Shown here: positions 1-8,662 of the stretch, piece by piece
How the letters are laid out: each line of letters opens with the position of its first letter
Position numbering within the stretch: the first letter of the stretch is position 1
IMG/VR virus record: IMGVR_UViG_3300024319_000003
Span: 62,001 to 126,000 of that record
Source of the DNA: a virus
DNA length: 64,000 bases
Reading direction: 5' to 3' (one strand)
Made by a program: the position numbers and the translations under genes
Notes under the pieces: model-generated
What the model was told of the DNA's origin: nothing
Databases searched by the model: none
The model's input: the letters and a program-made list of their open reading frames with translations, nothing else

Positions 1-1
1 A

Positions 2-940
2 GGACTTAGTTACCCTGGTCTAACACCACCTAAAAAAATTATAGGAACGTTAACATCGTTAGACAGAACAACAAACTACACCGAAGTAAGATATGCAACA
101 CCAGAGTTTACACCTTACGCAGAACACGCTGAAGTTCAAGATTCTAACTATACATCAACAGGTATATCTAATGCAAGGTACAGAGGATCTAAAACTTCCA
201 AAGAAGAATTCAGTGGAATAGATTCTGCTATAAACGCCCAAACTATTAAAGTATTAAGGTTAACTGAAGGTTCCATATCTAGTTCCTTTGATAACACACC
301 ATCTTACGGTAGATCATGGTTTAATATAAACATGTTATTAAACGGGATATCAGGTTCAGACGGATTAAGAAAAGAGTATGAAAATGCAATTGAAGAGATA
401 TCATTTACAGGCCTTAGAGATAAACCAGCAACAAGAGTTGGAAACGTAGGTGAGTTTTATACTGGTGGAAACGCTTATGAAATAGAATCGTCTACAACAA
501 ACCATTTTGATATATGGAAAGAAGGGTACGGTCAAAAAATACTACCAGGAGATCTACTTTCGTTTGTTTCCGAAAGTTCAGCCGGAGCAGATATAAAAGA
601 GTATATGCAAATTGTATCCGTAGCTACAAAGTACGATGCCGGCGGAACAGTAATAAGGGAAGTATTAACAGTACAGGTGCTAAGAGGTAGAGGACCAGAT
701 GGAAACGCAAATAACACCGCAGGAAAAGTAGCAAACGGTAACCACATAATTTCACTAGCATCAGGAGATAGGTTAATAGACATAGAAGGGAATAGAGTTA
801 TACCTTTTTCTAATGCAATATTTGTACTAAACCCAGATAAAGTAAAAGATGCTCCTGATGATATGGTTATAGTAGAAACTAACAACCAAGGGTTTATATT
901 TAACACATACATATCAGGATCACAAGACGGTACACTTTAA
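2..940 (+). CDS. Virion structural protein, 5' end outside the window
   Basis: The frame is open from the first bases of the window, so the ATG at 332 is internal and the true start lies upstream; 312 residues are visible. I do not recognise the family. The visible part is rich in Ser, Thr, Gly and Asn, has no membrane segment, and alternates short beta-prone stretches, like tail or baseplate proteins. It ends 59 bases before the next gene, across a gap that holds a late-promoter-like box. Its position directly upstream of other virion proteins and a collar-domain fibre suggests a baseplate or tail protein. This role is inferred from position and composition only. Confidence 0.6.
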   Translation, partial: GLSYPGLTPPKKIIGTLTSLDRTTNYTEVRYATPEFTPYAEHAEVQDSNYTSTGISNARYRGSKTSKEEFSGIDSAINAQTIKVLRLTEGSISSSFDNTPSYGRSWFNINMLLNGISGSDGLRKEYENAIEEISFTGLRDKPATRVGNVGEFYTGGNAYEIESSTTNHFDIWKEGYGQKILPGDLLSFVSESSAGADIKEYMQIVSVATKYDAGGTVIREVLTVQVLRGRGPDGNANNTAGKVANGNHIISLASGDRLIDIEGNRVIPFSNAIFVLNPDKVKDAPDDMVIVETNNQGFIFNTYISGSQDGTL

Positions 941-974
941 ACATTAAGACTAGGTAGAAAAGATTAAATTAATA

Positions 975-982
975 TATTTATA
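975..982 (+). promoter_or_regulatory. Late-promoter-like TATTTATA box
   Basis: An exact TATTTATA lies in the 59-base gap, 17 bases before the ATG at 1000. It is the first of a series of such boxes in front of virion gene blocks. The leader after it is A-rich and has no Shine-Dalgarno sequence. TATTTATA is the exact reverse complement of the T4 late box TATAAATA, so orientation should be tested. Confidence 0.5.
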
Positions 983-999
983 ATAAACAACATTAACAA

Positions 1000-1659
1000 A
1001 TGGGATATTTAAACAACGGTGTCGTAACAGTCGATGCAATACTTACAAAAAAAGGAAGAGAGTTACTAGCTAGAGGAGATGGCTCTTTTAAAATTACACA
1101 ATTTGCTTTAGCTGATGATGAAATAGATTACACACTTTATAATCCCTCTCATCCATCCGGCTCAGCATTCTACGGTGAAGCAGTAGAAAATATGCCTCTA
1201 CTAGAAGCATTTGCAGATGAAACTCAAGTAATGAAATATAAACTTGCCACTCTACCTAGAGGAACTGCTAAACTGCCGATATTAGAAGCAGGTTTTGCCT
1301 CTATAACATTAAAACAAGGAGCAGCATTAACCATTACTCCACAAACACTTAACTATCTTGGAGCATCACAAGCATTCGAATCTAGCGGTTATACTGTTAC
1401 TATTGCAGATGTTAGACTTCTATCAAACTTTACAGGAGTAGGTATTAATAGTGCAGAAGCAGATAGATTAAATGCGAGTACTACTTTAGGTACTAACGTA
1501 TCTAAAACAGTAGTAGGTACATCGATTAACTTAACTGGTACAACTATAAACACATTATTCGGTACATCCAATTCATCTCTTTCAAGTACTATTTCAATTA
1601 TAGGAAGAGACAGTGGAGCTAGAATTACTATTCCAATAACAATTACTAAAACAAACTAA
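1000..1659 (+). CDS. Putative virion structural protein (219 aa)
   Basis: I do not know a named family. The N-terminus (residues about 5-45) has a distinctive run: a VDAILTKKGRELLARG motif, then an acidic ALADDEIDYTLY stretch. The C-terminal 80 residues are Thr/Ser/Ile-rich and beta-prone, as in tail proteins. There is no signal peptide or membrane segment. The start follows a TATTTATA box by 17 bases and has an A-rich leader. The next gene begins 7 bases after the stop, so this gene heads a co-transcribed virion block (1000-5452). A tail or baseplate role is inferred from neighbours. Confidence 0.55.
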   Translation: MGYLNNGVVTVDAILTKKGRELLARGDGSFKITQFALADDEIDYTLYNPSHPSGSAFYGEAVENMPLLEAFADETQVMKYKLATLPRGTAKLPILEAGFASITLKQGAALTITPQTLNYLGASQAFESSGYTVTIADVRLLSNFTGVGINSAEADRLNASTTLGTNVSKTVVGTSINLTGTTINTLFGTSNSSLSSTISIIGRDSGARITIPITITKTN

Positions 1660-1665
1660 TAAGAT

Positions 1666-2667
1666 ATGTCATTTAAAAAATTTGATAACGAGGATATAGT
1701 AGTAAGTGCAGATTCTATCTCATCAGTGTTATGGTCAACAGGAACCTACAACCTAACAGCAGCATTTACTTCATCCACCCAAGACTCCTCTACAAGTGGG
1801 GACTACTACTTAAACGTATACCAAACTGGCTCCGACCTTAATAATGCAGAAGTACAGTACTCAATAGCTTATGGACATAAAGATGGAGCAGGAGCATCAC
1901 TATTTAATTCAAACGTATCAGGAAAATCTCCTTCAGCAACAGTCTACGGACAATATCGCTCATTAGTACTAGGAGATGAAGAATTAGACTTTAAATTTGA
2001 CGGAAAAGTTTCACAAAAAGGTATATACGCTATATCGTTAGATAGAGCTAGATACAAAGAAAAGTTACTACCGGGTACATTTAACCTTACTTTAATTTCT
2101 GGATCTTCTACTAGAGTGTTAACAGACAATAGCGGAATGATATCCACAGTAACATATACTGATGCAGGAAGAGAATACGAAATCATATCAGGATCTAACG
2201 GTGTGAGTCACGATGGAGGAACAGGTATCCCAACAGCAGGATCTTACGGTAAGTTTTTACCAGATGTTGGATTAATAATACTAAATGCACAAGTGCTTGA
2301 GTCTGAAATAGTTCCATTAGCAGTTCTAACAGGATCAAATGATAACAATGGAGCAAATAACGGTATACTTTTTGAAGCAATTAGAGCTGGTGGTTCTTTT
2401 AAAATGAATGCGGAAGAAACGGTTTCTTCAAATTACATTTTCGTTAGAGTTAGAAACAGTGAATTTAACTATTCAAATAACCCTTCTAATATATCCGGCT
2501 CAGGAGAACTTAGACATAACTCTATGATAAACAATCCTCAGTCATATATTACAACAGTAGGGTTATACAACGATACAAATGATTGTTTAGGAGTAGCAAA
2601 ACTTTCTAAACCTTTATTAAAAGACTTTACAAAAGAAGCATTGGTTAGAATTAAACTTGATTATTAA
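1666..2667 (+). CDS. Virion protein, tandem paralogue A (333 aa)
   Basis: A beta-rich, Ser/Gly/Asn-rich protein without membrane segments. Its last 80 residues match those of the next gene product: both have an EFN-aromatic-S motif, a VGLYN-[DE]-TN motif, an AK-x-x-KP motif and a KLD ending. A GLIIL motif sits about 80-100 residues further upstream in both. The two genes therefore arose by duplication or share a common C-terminal domain. The start is 7 bases after the upstream stop. I infer a baseplate or tail-associated structural role from the gene cluster; no specific T4 counterpart is recognised. Confidence 0.55.
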   Translation: MSFKKFDNEDIVVSADSISSVLWSTGTYNLTAAFTSSTQDSSTSGDYYLNVYQTGSDLNNAEVQYSIAYGHKDGAGASLFNSNVSGKSPSATVYGQYRSLVLGDEELDFKFDGKVSQKGIYAISLDRARYKEKLLPGTFNLTLISGSSTRVLTDNSGMISTVTYTDAGREYEIISGSNGVSHDGGTGIPTAGSYGKFLPDVGLIILNAQVLESEIVPLAVLTGSNDNNGANNGILFEAIRAGGSFKMNAEETVSSNYIFVRVRNSEFNYSNNPSNISGSGELRHNSMINNPQSYITTVGLYNDTNDCLGVAKLSKPLLKDFTKEALVRIKLDY

Positions 2668-2670
2668 TGA

Positions 2671-3729
2671 ATGAGCGGCTACAAGAAATTAAACAAACAG
2701 GATTCATTTATAACATCCTATACAGCGCATAAACTATTTTTAGCATCTGGTTCACAACACGACGAACTTGGAGTTGAAACATATGTAGGTATATCAGGAT
2801 CAACAGCTTTTAATATTACAGGAAGTAATAAGAGGTTAGTAGGTACCGACTATGAACATTACGAAGATTTAGTTTATAGAAGTATTAAACACCTATATTA
2901 CTCTGGATTTGAAAATGCAGAACCTTCAACCAGTAGCTACGACATATCAGGATCTTCTGTAGAAAATTACTTACAAAGTAGCTATACTTCTCAACAAAGG
3001 AGAGACGAAGGACAATTTACCGTTATCTCTATACCGAGAAACCTTATAGGAACTAATATACAACCCAGCAGTATACTACTACAACCTGGAAACATACCCG
3101 ATTATGCTACGGATAATTACGCTACCGGATCAACACAGAGTAGTGACGCCCAAGGTTATTTTGAAGATAATGATGAAACCTACCAAGGAGGTGACAGTTC
3201 AAACGCTGCACTAGATCCTACAAAGTATAAAGGTACGTATCTAAATAGTACAGATACTGATTTAACATCTTCCGGATCAACATACAACATACCTTGGGGT
3301 GTAGAATTAATTGATGACGGGAATGGAAACATATTATTAAGCGGATCAGCAGGAGACTATAGAAGAGTAGTAGGAAATGTAATATATTCTCACGGATTAA
3401 TTATATTAACTAACCCGACTATAGCAGACTATTACTCTACTTACTTCTCTGGAAGTATAACATGGAGGGCATCGCACCCTATTTATACACATAACTACCA
3501 CTGTAATATAAAAGAGAATGAATTTAACTTTTCACAACATCCATCTGCAAAAAAAGACACATCCGGGTCAATAGCAGATAATGTTTCAGGAAGTGAATTT
3601 CAACCATATTTTACATCAGTAGGGCTATATAATGAGACAAATGAATTAATCGCCATTGCTAAAATGGCCAAACCTGTACCGGTTTCTGAGAATACAGAAA
3701 TGACGGTAGTAGTAAAACTAGATATATAA
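2671..3729 (+). CDS. Virion protein, tandem paralogue B (352 aa)
   Basis: Starts 4 bases after the upstream stop and ends 2 bases before the collar-fibre gene. The C-terminal 80 residues are homologous to the preceding protein (EFNFS, VGLYNETNE, AKMAKP, KLDI). The N-terminal two thirds differ: they are acidic, rich in Ser, Tyr and Asp, and carry many GSS/SGS turns. There is no signal peptide or transmembrane segment. The N-terminal divergence over a shared C-terminus suggests two related subunits, perhaps with a common docking domain and different exposed parts. That role is inference. Confidence 0.55.
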   Translation: MSGYKKLNKQDSFITSYTAHKLFLASGSQHDELGVETYVGISGSTAFNITGSNKRLVGTDYEHYEDLVYRSIKHLYYSGFENAEPSTSSYDISGSSVENYLQSSYTSQQRRDEGQFTVISIPRNLIGTNIQPSSILLQPGNIPDYATDNYATGSTQSSDAQGYFEDNDETYQGGDSSNAALDPTKYKGTYLNSTDTDLTSSGSTYNIPWGVELIDDGNGNILLSGSAGDYRRVVGNVIYSHGLIILTNPTIADYYSTYFSGSITWRASHPIYTHNYHCNIKENEFNFSQHPSAKKDTSGSIADNVSGSEFQPYFTSVGLYNETNELIAIAKMAKPVPVSENTEMTVVVKLDI

Positions 3730-3730
3730 C

Positions 3731-5452
3731 ATGGCTATAGTATTAAGAGCAGACAAAACAACAGCACTAACATACTCGGAGGTAGATAATAACTTTATCT
3801 CATTTTTTTATTCTGCATCAGTGAGTAGTAACCAAGAGTATTTAAACCTTCATTACACAGGAAGTAGTGGTTTAGGGGTTTCAGCAACACAGATACAAAT
3901 ACCATTGAATCCATACACTGGGTCAACCCCACCAGTAGGAGGTAACTCAAGCACAGTACAGTATAATAACGGTGGATCATTTGGTGGAGATGACGATTTT
4001 AGATGGAATGCAGGTACGAATACAATTCTACTAGGTGCAAATGCTCAACCAGAATCAGATAATAGACTATCAATAAGAGACGGAGGAATTAAAATTCAAA
4101 GAACTTCCGCAGCATCCGAACCAGAATTAACAATACAGTTTGATGATGGAGGTACAAACTACAGCAGCAGTTTTAAGTTAAATGAAACAGGAGACGGTAG
4201 TTTTAATATTACTAACCATCATTCAACACCAACAGCAACACCTCAATCTGCAGGTATACATTTTATAGTAAACAGATACAAAACAACCCCTGCTTTAAGT
4301 ATAAACGGAGATGGATCAATTAGTACAAGAAACGCTAATTCATCTCACGGTGATAATAACCTTTCCGGTTCATTGGTTGTGGATGGTAACAATAATAATA
4401 TAAATGCAAAGTTTAGAGTTGCATATGTTGATTCAAACAATACTACAGTTCCTTTTACTAGCGCAATGAATAACGTAGGTAACCAAAGAGGGTTTATGCT
4501 AGACGGACCAGATAAAGGACACGTAATAGTGGGACTTAAATCATTCGGTACTGCTACTACATCACAAACATTCTCAATACTATCAGGACCACCTACATCA
4601 TCTAACTTCGATGTAACTTACAACAAGTTAGTAGCAATGTTTAAAGGTAATGGACAGGTAGGGATAGGAACAGATGCAGTAGGAGGCGGTACGTATAAAC
4701 TAACAGTTGCAGGAGGAATATCAGGATCTTTTATAGATGTAACAGGAACCGCAACAATAGAAGACGATACAGAAATATCTGGATCTTTATATGTGAGTCA
4801 AAGTACTACACTGGATGATACACTTACTTTAAACAGTGTCGCAAATGCTACTAGTGCTACTAACTATAATTACTTAGTTAGAGAGTCAAACGGTGCAGTA
4901 ACTAAACAAGTAAATGCAGCACCAATACCTCAAGGAGGAATTATAATGTGGTCTGGAGTAGTTCAGACACTTCCTTCAGGATGGGCTTTATGTAATGGAC
5001 AAACTCAAAACTCAATAACAACACCGGATTTAAGGAATAAGTTTGTTATAGGGTCTAATAATACAACAGGTACACCAACCACAACAGTACAAGGCAGCGG
5101 AGCTCAATCTACAGGAGGAAGCATAACTCATAATCACGGAGGAAGCACAGGAGATACAACACTGACAACAAATCAAATACCTTCTCACAAACATGATTAT
5201 AAAGATTCATACTATATTGAGATAAATGACCCAGGAGTAGGTCAACATAAAGCAATATCAGGAGTAGACGGACCGATAGCCGGAGGACCTTATAAAGGAA
5301 GTGGAGATAGCGATAATGATAATCAGTACGTATACTATAGAAACGGAGTATCATACTACACCGGTGGTGCAGGAAGTCATAACCACAGTATTACAACCGA
5401 TAGTAACATACCTCCTTACTTTGCTTTAGCATATATTATGTATACTGGATAG
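3731..5452 (+). CDS. Tail fibre protein with phage tail-collar domain (573 aa)
   Basis: From residue about 398 the protein has the classic tail-collar start: QGGIIMWSG, then LPSGWALCNGQ and TPDLRNKFVIG. It ends with a His/Gly-rich region and a PPYFALAYIM motif, typical of collar-domain fibre tips (Pfam Phage tail collar family). One GQVGIGT repeat lies near residue 312, and the N-terminal part is a Gly/Ser/Asn-rich shaft. The His-rich stretch (HNHGG, HKHD, HNHS) resembles metal-coordinating tips of other collar fibres. It lies at the end of the 1000-5452 block, just before a host-type promoter. Probable receptor-binding or short tail fibre. Confidence 0.8.
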   Translation: MAIVLRADKTTALTYSEVDNNFISFFYSASVSSNQEYLNLHYTGSSGLGVSATQIQIPLNPYTGSTPPVGGNSSTVQYNNGGSFGGDDDFRWNAGTNTILLGANAQPESDNRLSIRDGGIKIQRTSAASEPELTIQFDDGGTNYSSSFKLNETGDGSFNITNHHSTPTATPQSAGIHFIVNRYKTTPALSINGDGSISTRNANSSHGDNNLSGSLVVDGNNNNINAKFRVAYVDSNNTTVPFTSAMNNVGNQRGFMLDGPDKGHVIVGLKSFGTATTSQTFSILSGPPTSSNFDVTYNKLVAMFKGNGQVGIGTDAVGGGTYKLTVAGGISGSFIDVTGTATIEDDTEISGSLYVSQSTTLDDTLTLNSVANATSATNYNYLVRESNGAVTKQVNAAPIPQGGIIMWSGVVQTLPSGWALCNGQTQNSITTPDLRNKFVIGSNNTTGTPTTTVQGSGAQSTGGSITHNHGGSTGDTTLTTNQIPSHKHDYKDSYYIEINDPGVGQHKAISGVDGPIAGGPYKGSGDSDNDNQYVYYRNGVSYYTGGAGSHNHSITTDSNIPPYFALAYIMYTG

Positions 5453-5481
5453 TTGTAATTCTGTAAAATTATTCTTATATT
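5453..5481 (+). promoter_or_regulatory. Promoter, TTGTAA-N17-TATATT type
   Basis: TTGTAA at 5453-5458 and TATATT at 5476-5481 are exactly 17 bases apart, in front of the ATG at 5488. Read as a Bacteroidota promoter it is TTG-N20-TATATTTA, close to the known TTG / TAnnTTTG consensus. The same layout recurs at 8652 and 13534, each time before a non-structural gene. Confidence 0.6.
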
Positions 5482-5487
5482 TAACAA

Positions 5488-5967
5488 ATGGTAACAACCC
5501 CAGGCTGGACATACAATTCAAAACTCATTACTGACATAAGCGAAATGCCAACAGGCTCTTATGGGTTTATTTACGAAACATTTCATAAACCTTCGGGTAA
5601 AAAGTACTTAGGTAAAAAAGTTCTATTCTTTGAACGTAATAAAAGACTAGGGAAGAGAGCTTTAGAGGCCTTAAGAGAAGAAAGAAAAGCAAAAGGAATT
5701 GGAGGAAGAACACCGTTAAAACAAAAAATAATAACAGAATCAGATTGGAAGACTTATTACGGATCACATAAAGATATTTTAAAGTACGTTAAAGAAGGTT
5801 CCCCAATGGACTTTGAAAGACGTATACTATGTTTTGTACCCAATAAGAAGTTACTTACATACTATGAATGTAAATACCTATTTATAAACGAAGTACTGGA
5901 GAACCAGGATGCATATATTAATGATAATATCCTAGGAAAATTCTACAGAAAAGACTTTACATTATGA
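5488..5967 (+). CDS. GIY-YIG-type endonuclease (159 aa)
   Basis: Residues 26-44 read GFIY, nine residues, then KYLG followed by KK. This is the GIY-YIG signature with conservative changes and the usual SGK turn between the halves. A YYGSH motif (near residue 90), an FERRI motif and a later Glu in YYECKYLF fit the rest of the nuclease domain. T4 has related enzymes: the Seg homing endonucleases and DenA, which cuts host DNA. At 159 residues this is little more than the catalytic domain. It could be a free-standing homing enzyme or a host-DNA nuclease. It follows a host-type promoter and overlaps the next gene by 4 bases. Confidence 0.6.
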   Translation: MVTTPGWTYNSKLITDISEMPTGSYGFIYETFHKPSGKKYLGKKVLFFERNKRLGKRALEALREERKAKGIGGRTPLKQKIITESDWKTYYGSHKDILKYVKEGSPMDFERRILCFVPNKKLLTYYECKYLFINEVLENQDAYINDNILGKFYRKDFTL

Positions 5968-6380
5968 AATTAAGAGATATTCTACTTAAAGAGGGTAATG
6001 AATCGTGCCCTGCTGCAACTCAAGATTTAATATTAAACACAAAAAATAGAGACTCAGCAATAAAAGCACCCCATATTCAATACGGTCCGTTAAATGTAAA
6101 CGAACCTGGTAATTACTGGAAAGAAATAGCAAAGTACTGGAATACAGAAGAAAAAGCAGCAAAAGGTACTAACTGTAGTAACTGCGTCGCTTTTGATATC
6201 TCCAAGAGGATGGATGAATGTATGCCTGGAGTTACATCTGATGAGGATGGAAGACTAGGTTACTGTTGGATGCATCATTTTAAATGTCATTCCGCAAGAA
6301 GCTGTAGAACTTGGGCTAAAGGAGGTCCAATTGAAAAAGATTCAATATCACAAGAGTGGCAAGAAAGAAATAAAAAGTAA
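5964..6380 (+). CDS. Cys-rich metal- or cluster-binding protein with leader-like N-terminus (138 aa)
   Basis: The protein carries a CxxC pair (NCSNC), a third Cys about ten residues on, a GYCWMHH motif and two more Cys (KCHSARSC). This resembles Fe-S proteins of the high-potential type or a zinc site, but the HiPIP signature is not fully met. The block CPAATQDLILNTKNRD near residues 15-30 recurs, as I recall, in hypothetical proteins of marine T4-like phages. The N-terminus MKLRDILLKEG matches the capsid-targeting-like leader shared by many genes here, with possible cleavage after Glu10. It overlaps the nuclease gene by 4 bases. Function unknown. Confidence 0.5.
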   Translation: MKLRDILLKEGNESCPAATQDLILNTKNRDSAIKAPHIQYGPLNVNEPGNYWKEIAKYWNTEEKAAKGTNCSNCVAFDISKRMDECMPGVTSDEDGRLGYCWMHHFKCHSARSCRTWAKGGPIEKDSISQEWQERNKK

Positions 6381-6386
6381 TATAAT

Positions 6387-7556
6387 ATGATTAGATTAAC
6401 TGAAATAATAGGAAAACCATCACTTAAGTACCATATAGATAACAGTCTCTCTTTATATGAGAATGTCTACCGTTATTCTAGCGATAGCTTTATACAATTA
6501 TTTGCTGAAGCAAGAGACGCTTATAGAGACGGTAAAATTCAACTTAACGAAGAAGATTTAAAGTTAATAGAAACAACAGATATAGGGCTATATGGAGTAT
6601 ATGAAGGAATAAAAGTACCATTAGATTTACCTATGTTAGAAGAATCTAAATATGATAAGGAAGAAACTATTCAACAAACAATTGATAGATTAAAAGCGAG
6701 AATAGCCGACCCAAATGATGGAGGGAATGTGCCTTTTTTAACCCAAAAAATAAAAGATTTAGAAAAATCATTAGATGAATCATTTTCTCAAAAAGATTGG
6801 GATGTAAAATGGAAGTTGCCTAAAGACAATTTATTTAATGCAACTAAAACTATAAATGCAACTAATAATAGGTACAAAGCTATACGATCCTTACTAAAGG
6901 CAAAACCTACAGAATTAAAAGCCTTTGATGACACCGATAATCACCCAGCATACGATATGTCTTATGATGAGTTAATGAAATGGTTTAAAAACCTAAAAGA
7001 ACCAGTTAAAGAAGCTAAATCTATACCTGAGTATATTGTAACTAAAGACGATCACCGTAAATCAAAATTCCCTTTCCATAAACTAAGAAACAGTGAATTT
7101 AAAATTAAAATAGCTGGACAAGGTAGAGATCAGGACTACATGATTTTTTGGAAAGAAGGAGACATAGGATACTGGGAATGGGAAGCAGGTAATATGAAAA
7201 GACAGTTAAGAAGCGCTTTGCTGGCCATAGCTAAAAGAAAACTACCTATAAAAGGTCAATTAGATGAAGCAGAATACAAAGGTAAAGATGTACCTCTAAA
7301 TAAACCAAAACGTGGAGGTTCTAAAAAATTCTACGTATACACAAAGAATAAAAAAGGGAATGTTGTAAAAGTATCTTTCGGAGGTACAACAGGTTTAAAT
7401 GTTAAGATAGATGAACCTGGAGCAAGATCATCATTTGCTGCACGTCATAAATGTGCAACTAAAAAAGACAAAACAAAACCAGGATACTGGGCTTGTAATA
7501 TTGGACGTTATTGGAAATCATTAGGTGGAAAAAGAAACTTCTCAGGATATTGGTAG
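6387..7556 (+). CDS. Unknown protein with a C-terminal ARHxC...PGYWAC module (389 aa)
   Basis: The N-terminal half is helical and charged. From about residue 295 it has the modules YKGKDVPLNKPKRGG and KKFYVYTKNKKGNVVKVSFG, then FAARHKCATKKDKTKPGYW followed by AC. I recall this basic two-Cys module from many uncharacterised marine phage proteins; no biochemical role is known to me. The leader region (MIRLTEIIGKPSL) resembles the shared leader but lacks the early Glu; an LFAEA site lies further in, near residue 49. The last 32 bases overlap the next gene. Possible internal virion protein, by inference. Confidence 0.5.
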   Translation: MIRLTEIIGKPSLKYHIDNSLSLYENVYRYSSDSFIQLFAEARDAYRDGKIQLNEEDLKLIETTDIGLYGVYEGIKVPLDLPMLEESKYDKEETIQQTIDRLKARIADPNDGGNVPFLTQKIKDLEKSLDESFSQKDWDVKWKLPKDNLFNATKTINATNNRYKAIRSLLKAKPTELKAFDDTDNHPAYDMSYDELMKWFKNLKEPVKEAKSIPEYIVTKDDHRKSKFPFHKLRNSEFKIKIAGQGRDQDYMIFWKEGDIGYWEWEAGNMKRQLRSALLAIAKRKLPIKGQLDEAEYKGKDVPLNKPKRGGSKKFYVYTKNKKGNVVKVSFGGTTGLNVKIDEPGARSSFAARHKCATKKDKTKPGYWACNIGRYWKSLGGKRNFSGYW

Positions 7557-7800
7557 ACCGTACTTAGATGACGGTGATATTAGATTCTTCAATCAAAACA
7601 CAGATGAAGATGAATTTGTTTGGCACAAAGACCGAGAGGATCGGTATGTTGTAGCAATGCATAAAACAGACTGGCAATTTCAATTTGATAATAACCTTCC
7701 CGTTTCTTTAGATGATAACAAGCTATTTATACCAAAGGAAGTGTACCACCGGCTAATAAAAGGCACAGGAGACTTAACCCTTAAAATAGAACGCAAATGA
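7525..7800 (+). CDS. Small cupin-like protein, GTG start (91 aa)
   Basis: The only available start is a GTG inside the previous gene, giving a 32-base overlap; no ATG follows in frame before the conserved part. The core has VWHKDREDRYV, then DNNLPVSL, then IPKEVYHRLIKG. This arrangement (paired His, an acidic turn, then IPKxxYHRLxKG) resembles a single-stranded beta-barrel of cupin type, and I recall similar short proteins in marine phages. Metal binding by the two His residues is possible. The gene is coupled to its neighbours on both sides (4-base overlap with the next). Function unknown. Confidence 0.5.
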   Translation: MEKETSQDIGRPYLDDGDIRFFNQNTDEDEFVWHKDREDRYVVAMHKTDWQFQFDNNLPVSLDDNKLFIPKEVYHRLIKGTGDLTLKIERK

Positions 7801-8228
7801 AATTAACTAATATCATATTCGAAGGCTTTAGAGAAGACGCTTCAACTATAAACGGAAAAAAATACTCTGTTAACTGGCTAGGCACAGCTGATACTTTAGA
7901 AGATTTTAAAAAAGCAATAGATAGAATGCCTAGTACTATAAAATCTATAAGTATACCTACTAATACAACCATCTTTAAGACCAGCAAAGATACACAAACA
8001 ATTAAACCGGAAGGTTCTTGGAAAAGTGATGTTATCACAACAGTCGGTAAAGTAGTAAAAGCCCATATGGATAAAGGAGATGATTTAGAAGGTATAAGAA
8101 TTAACTCCTATTACGGAACTGGTCCTAAAGGATCTGACGACCATCCAATTTACATAAGTGTACTTACAAAACAAGCTCGTAAATTTGGAGATGATATGCA
8201 TTCCGGTAAACATGGTTCATTAGATTAA
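7797..8228 (+). CDS. Unknown leader-bearing protein (143 aa)
   Basis: MKLTNIIFEGF is a clear copy of the shared leader, with candidate cleavage I-F-E|G after Glu9. The rest is a mixed alpha/beta soluble domain without recognised motifs, membrane segment or cysteines. A GSWKSDVITTVGKVVKAHM stretch could form one helix. The start overlaps the cupin-like gene by 4 bases and the kinase-like gene follows after 5 bases, so the three are co-expressed. I infer a packaged internal protein; what it does is unknown. Confidence 0.5.
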   Translation: MKLTNIIFEGFREDASTINGKKYSVNWLGTADTLEDFKKAIDRMPSTIKSISIPTNTTIFKTSKDTQTIKPEGSWKSDVITTVGKVVKAHMDKGDDLEGIRINSYYGTGPKGSDDHPIYISVLTKQARKFGDDMHSGKHGSLD

Positions 8229-8233
8229 AAGAT

Positions 8234-8662
8234 ATGAGACTATCACACGTAATATTAGGAGAGATTCTTTACTACGATCCCGGGTTTGAAAAAGAAGTAG
8301 AGAAAGTAAAAGAACTTGGAGGGAAGTATCTAGGCTCAGGAGATTACGGCTCTGCATATCTTCTAAACGGTAGAGTTTATAAAGTAACAACTGATTCAAT
8401 AGAGTTAGAACATGCACATATACTTAAAGGTAAAAAAACAAATAACTTTGCTTTTATATACGATGTAGAAGAGATTAATGAAAAGTTAGGAATAATTCAA
8501 ATGGAAGTGCTAGGAGAATTTAAAGGAGATATTCCTGAAGAATGGATTGAAGCAACTGAAGCTGAAGCACAAAGGATGGGACTCGACCCAGAAGAACTAG
8601 ATATAAGACCATCAAATGTAATGGTAAATCAAAAAAATAAACTGAAATTAGTTGATATTTAG
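8234..8662 (+). CDS. Minimal protein-kinase-like protein (142 aa)
   Basis: All core kinase signatures are present in order: glycine-rich loop GSGDYGSAY (residues 34-42), VYKVT with the ATP-binding Lys50, a Glu in the following helix (57 or 59), MEVLGEF at the hinge, DIRPSNVMV with catalytic Asp123 and Asn128, and Asp141 in LVDI, equivalent to the DFG aspartate. The chain ends one residue after Asp141, so the activation segment and most of the C-lobe are missing; known protein kinases are about 250 residues. The N-terminus MRLSHVILGE resembles the capsid-targeting leaders (cleavage after Glu10). It may be an injected kinase, a kinase-fold regulator or a small-molecule kinase. Confidence 0.6.
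   Translation: MRLSHVILGEILYYDPGFEKEVEKVKELGGKYLGSGDYGSAYLLNGRVYKVTTDSIELEHAHILKGKKTNNFAFIYDVEEINEKLGIIQMEVLGEFKGDIPEEWIEATEAEAQRMGLDPEELDIRPSNVMVNQKNKLKLVDI

Noticed and set aside
532-912. Long open frames on the - strand, such as 532-912, 13079-13489, 20612-21016, 44023-44400 and 45085-45564
   Set aside because: They are opposite well-supported + strand genes, have no start context or recognisable domains, and have odd compositions that reflect the complement of the sense codons.
3480-3487. TATTTATA inside genes (3480, 5879, 51157)
   Set aside because: These lie within coding sequence and not near a following start at usual spacing; such 8-mers are expected by chance in AT-rich DNA.
3731-5452. 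Target of a diversity-generating retroelement at the collar fibre
   Set aside because: I see no reverse transcriptase gene, template repeat or adenine-biased variable copy in the window.
6150-6310. Firm assignment of the Cys-rich protein to the high-potential iron-sulfur family
   Set aside because: The spacing is close but the residue after the GYC motif does not fit the family signature, so I kept only a general metal-binding call.
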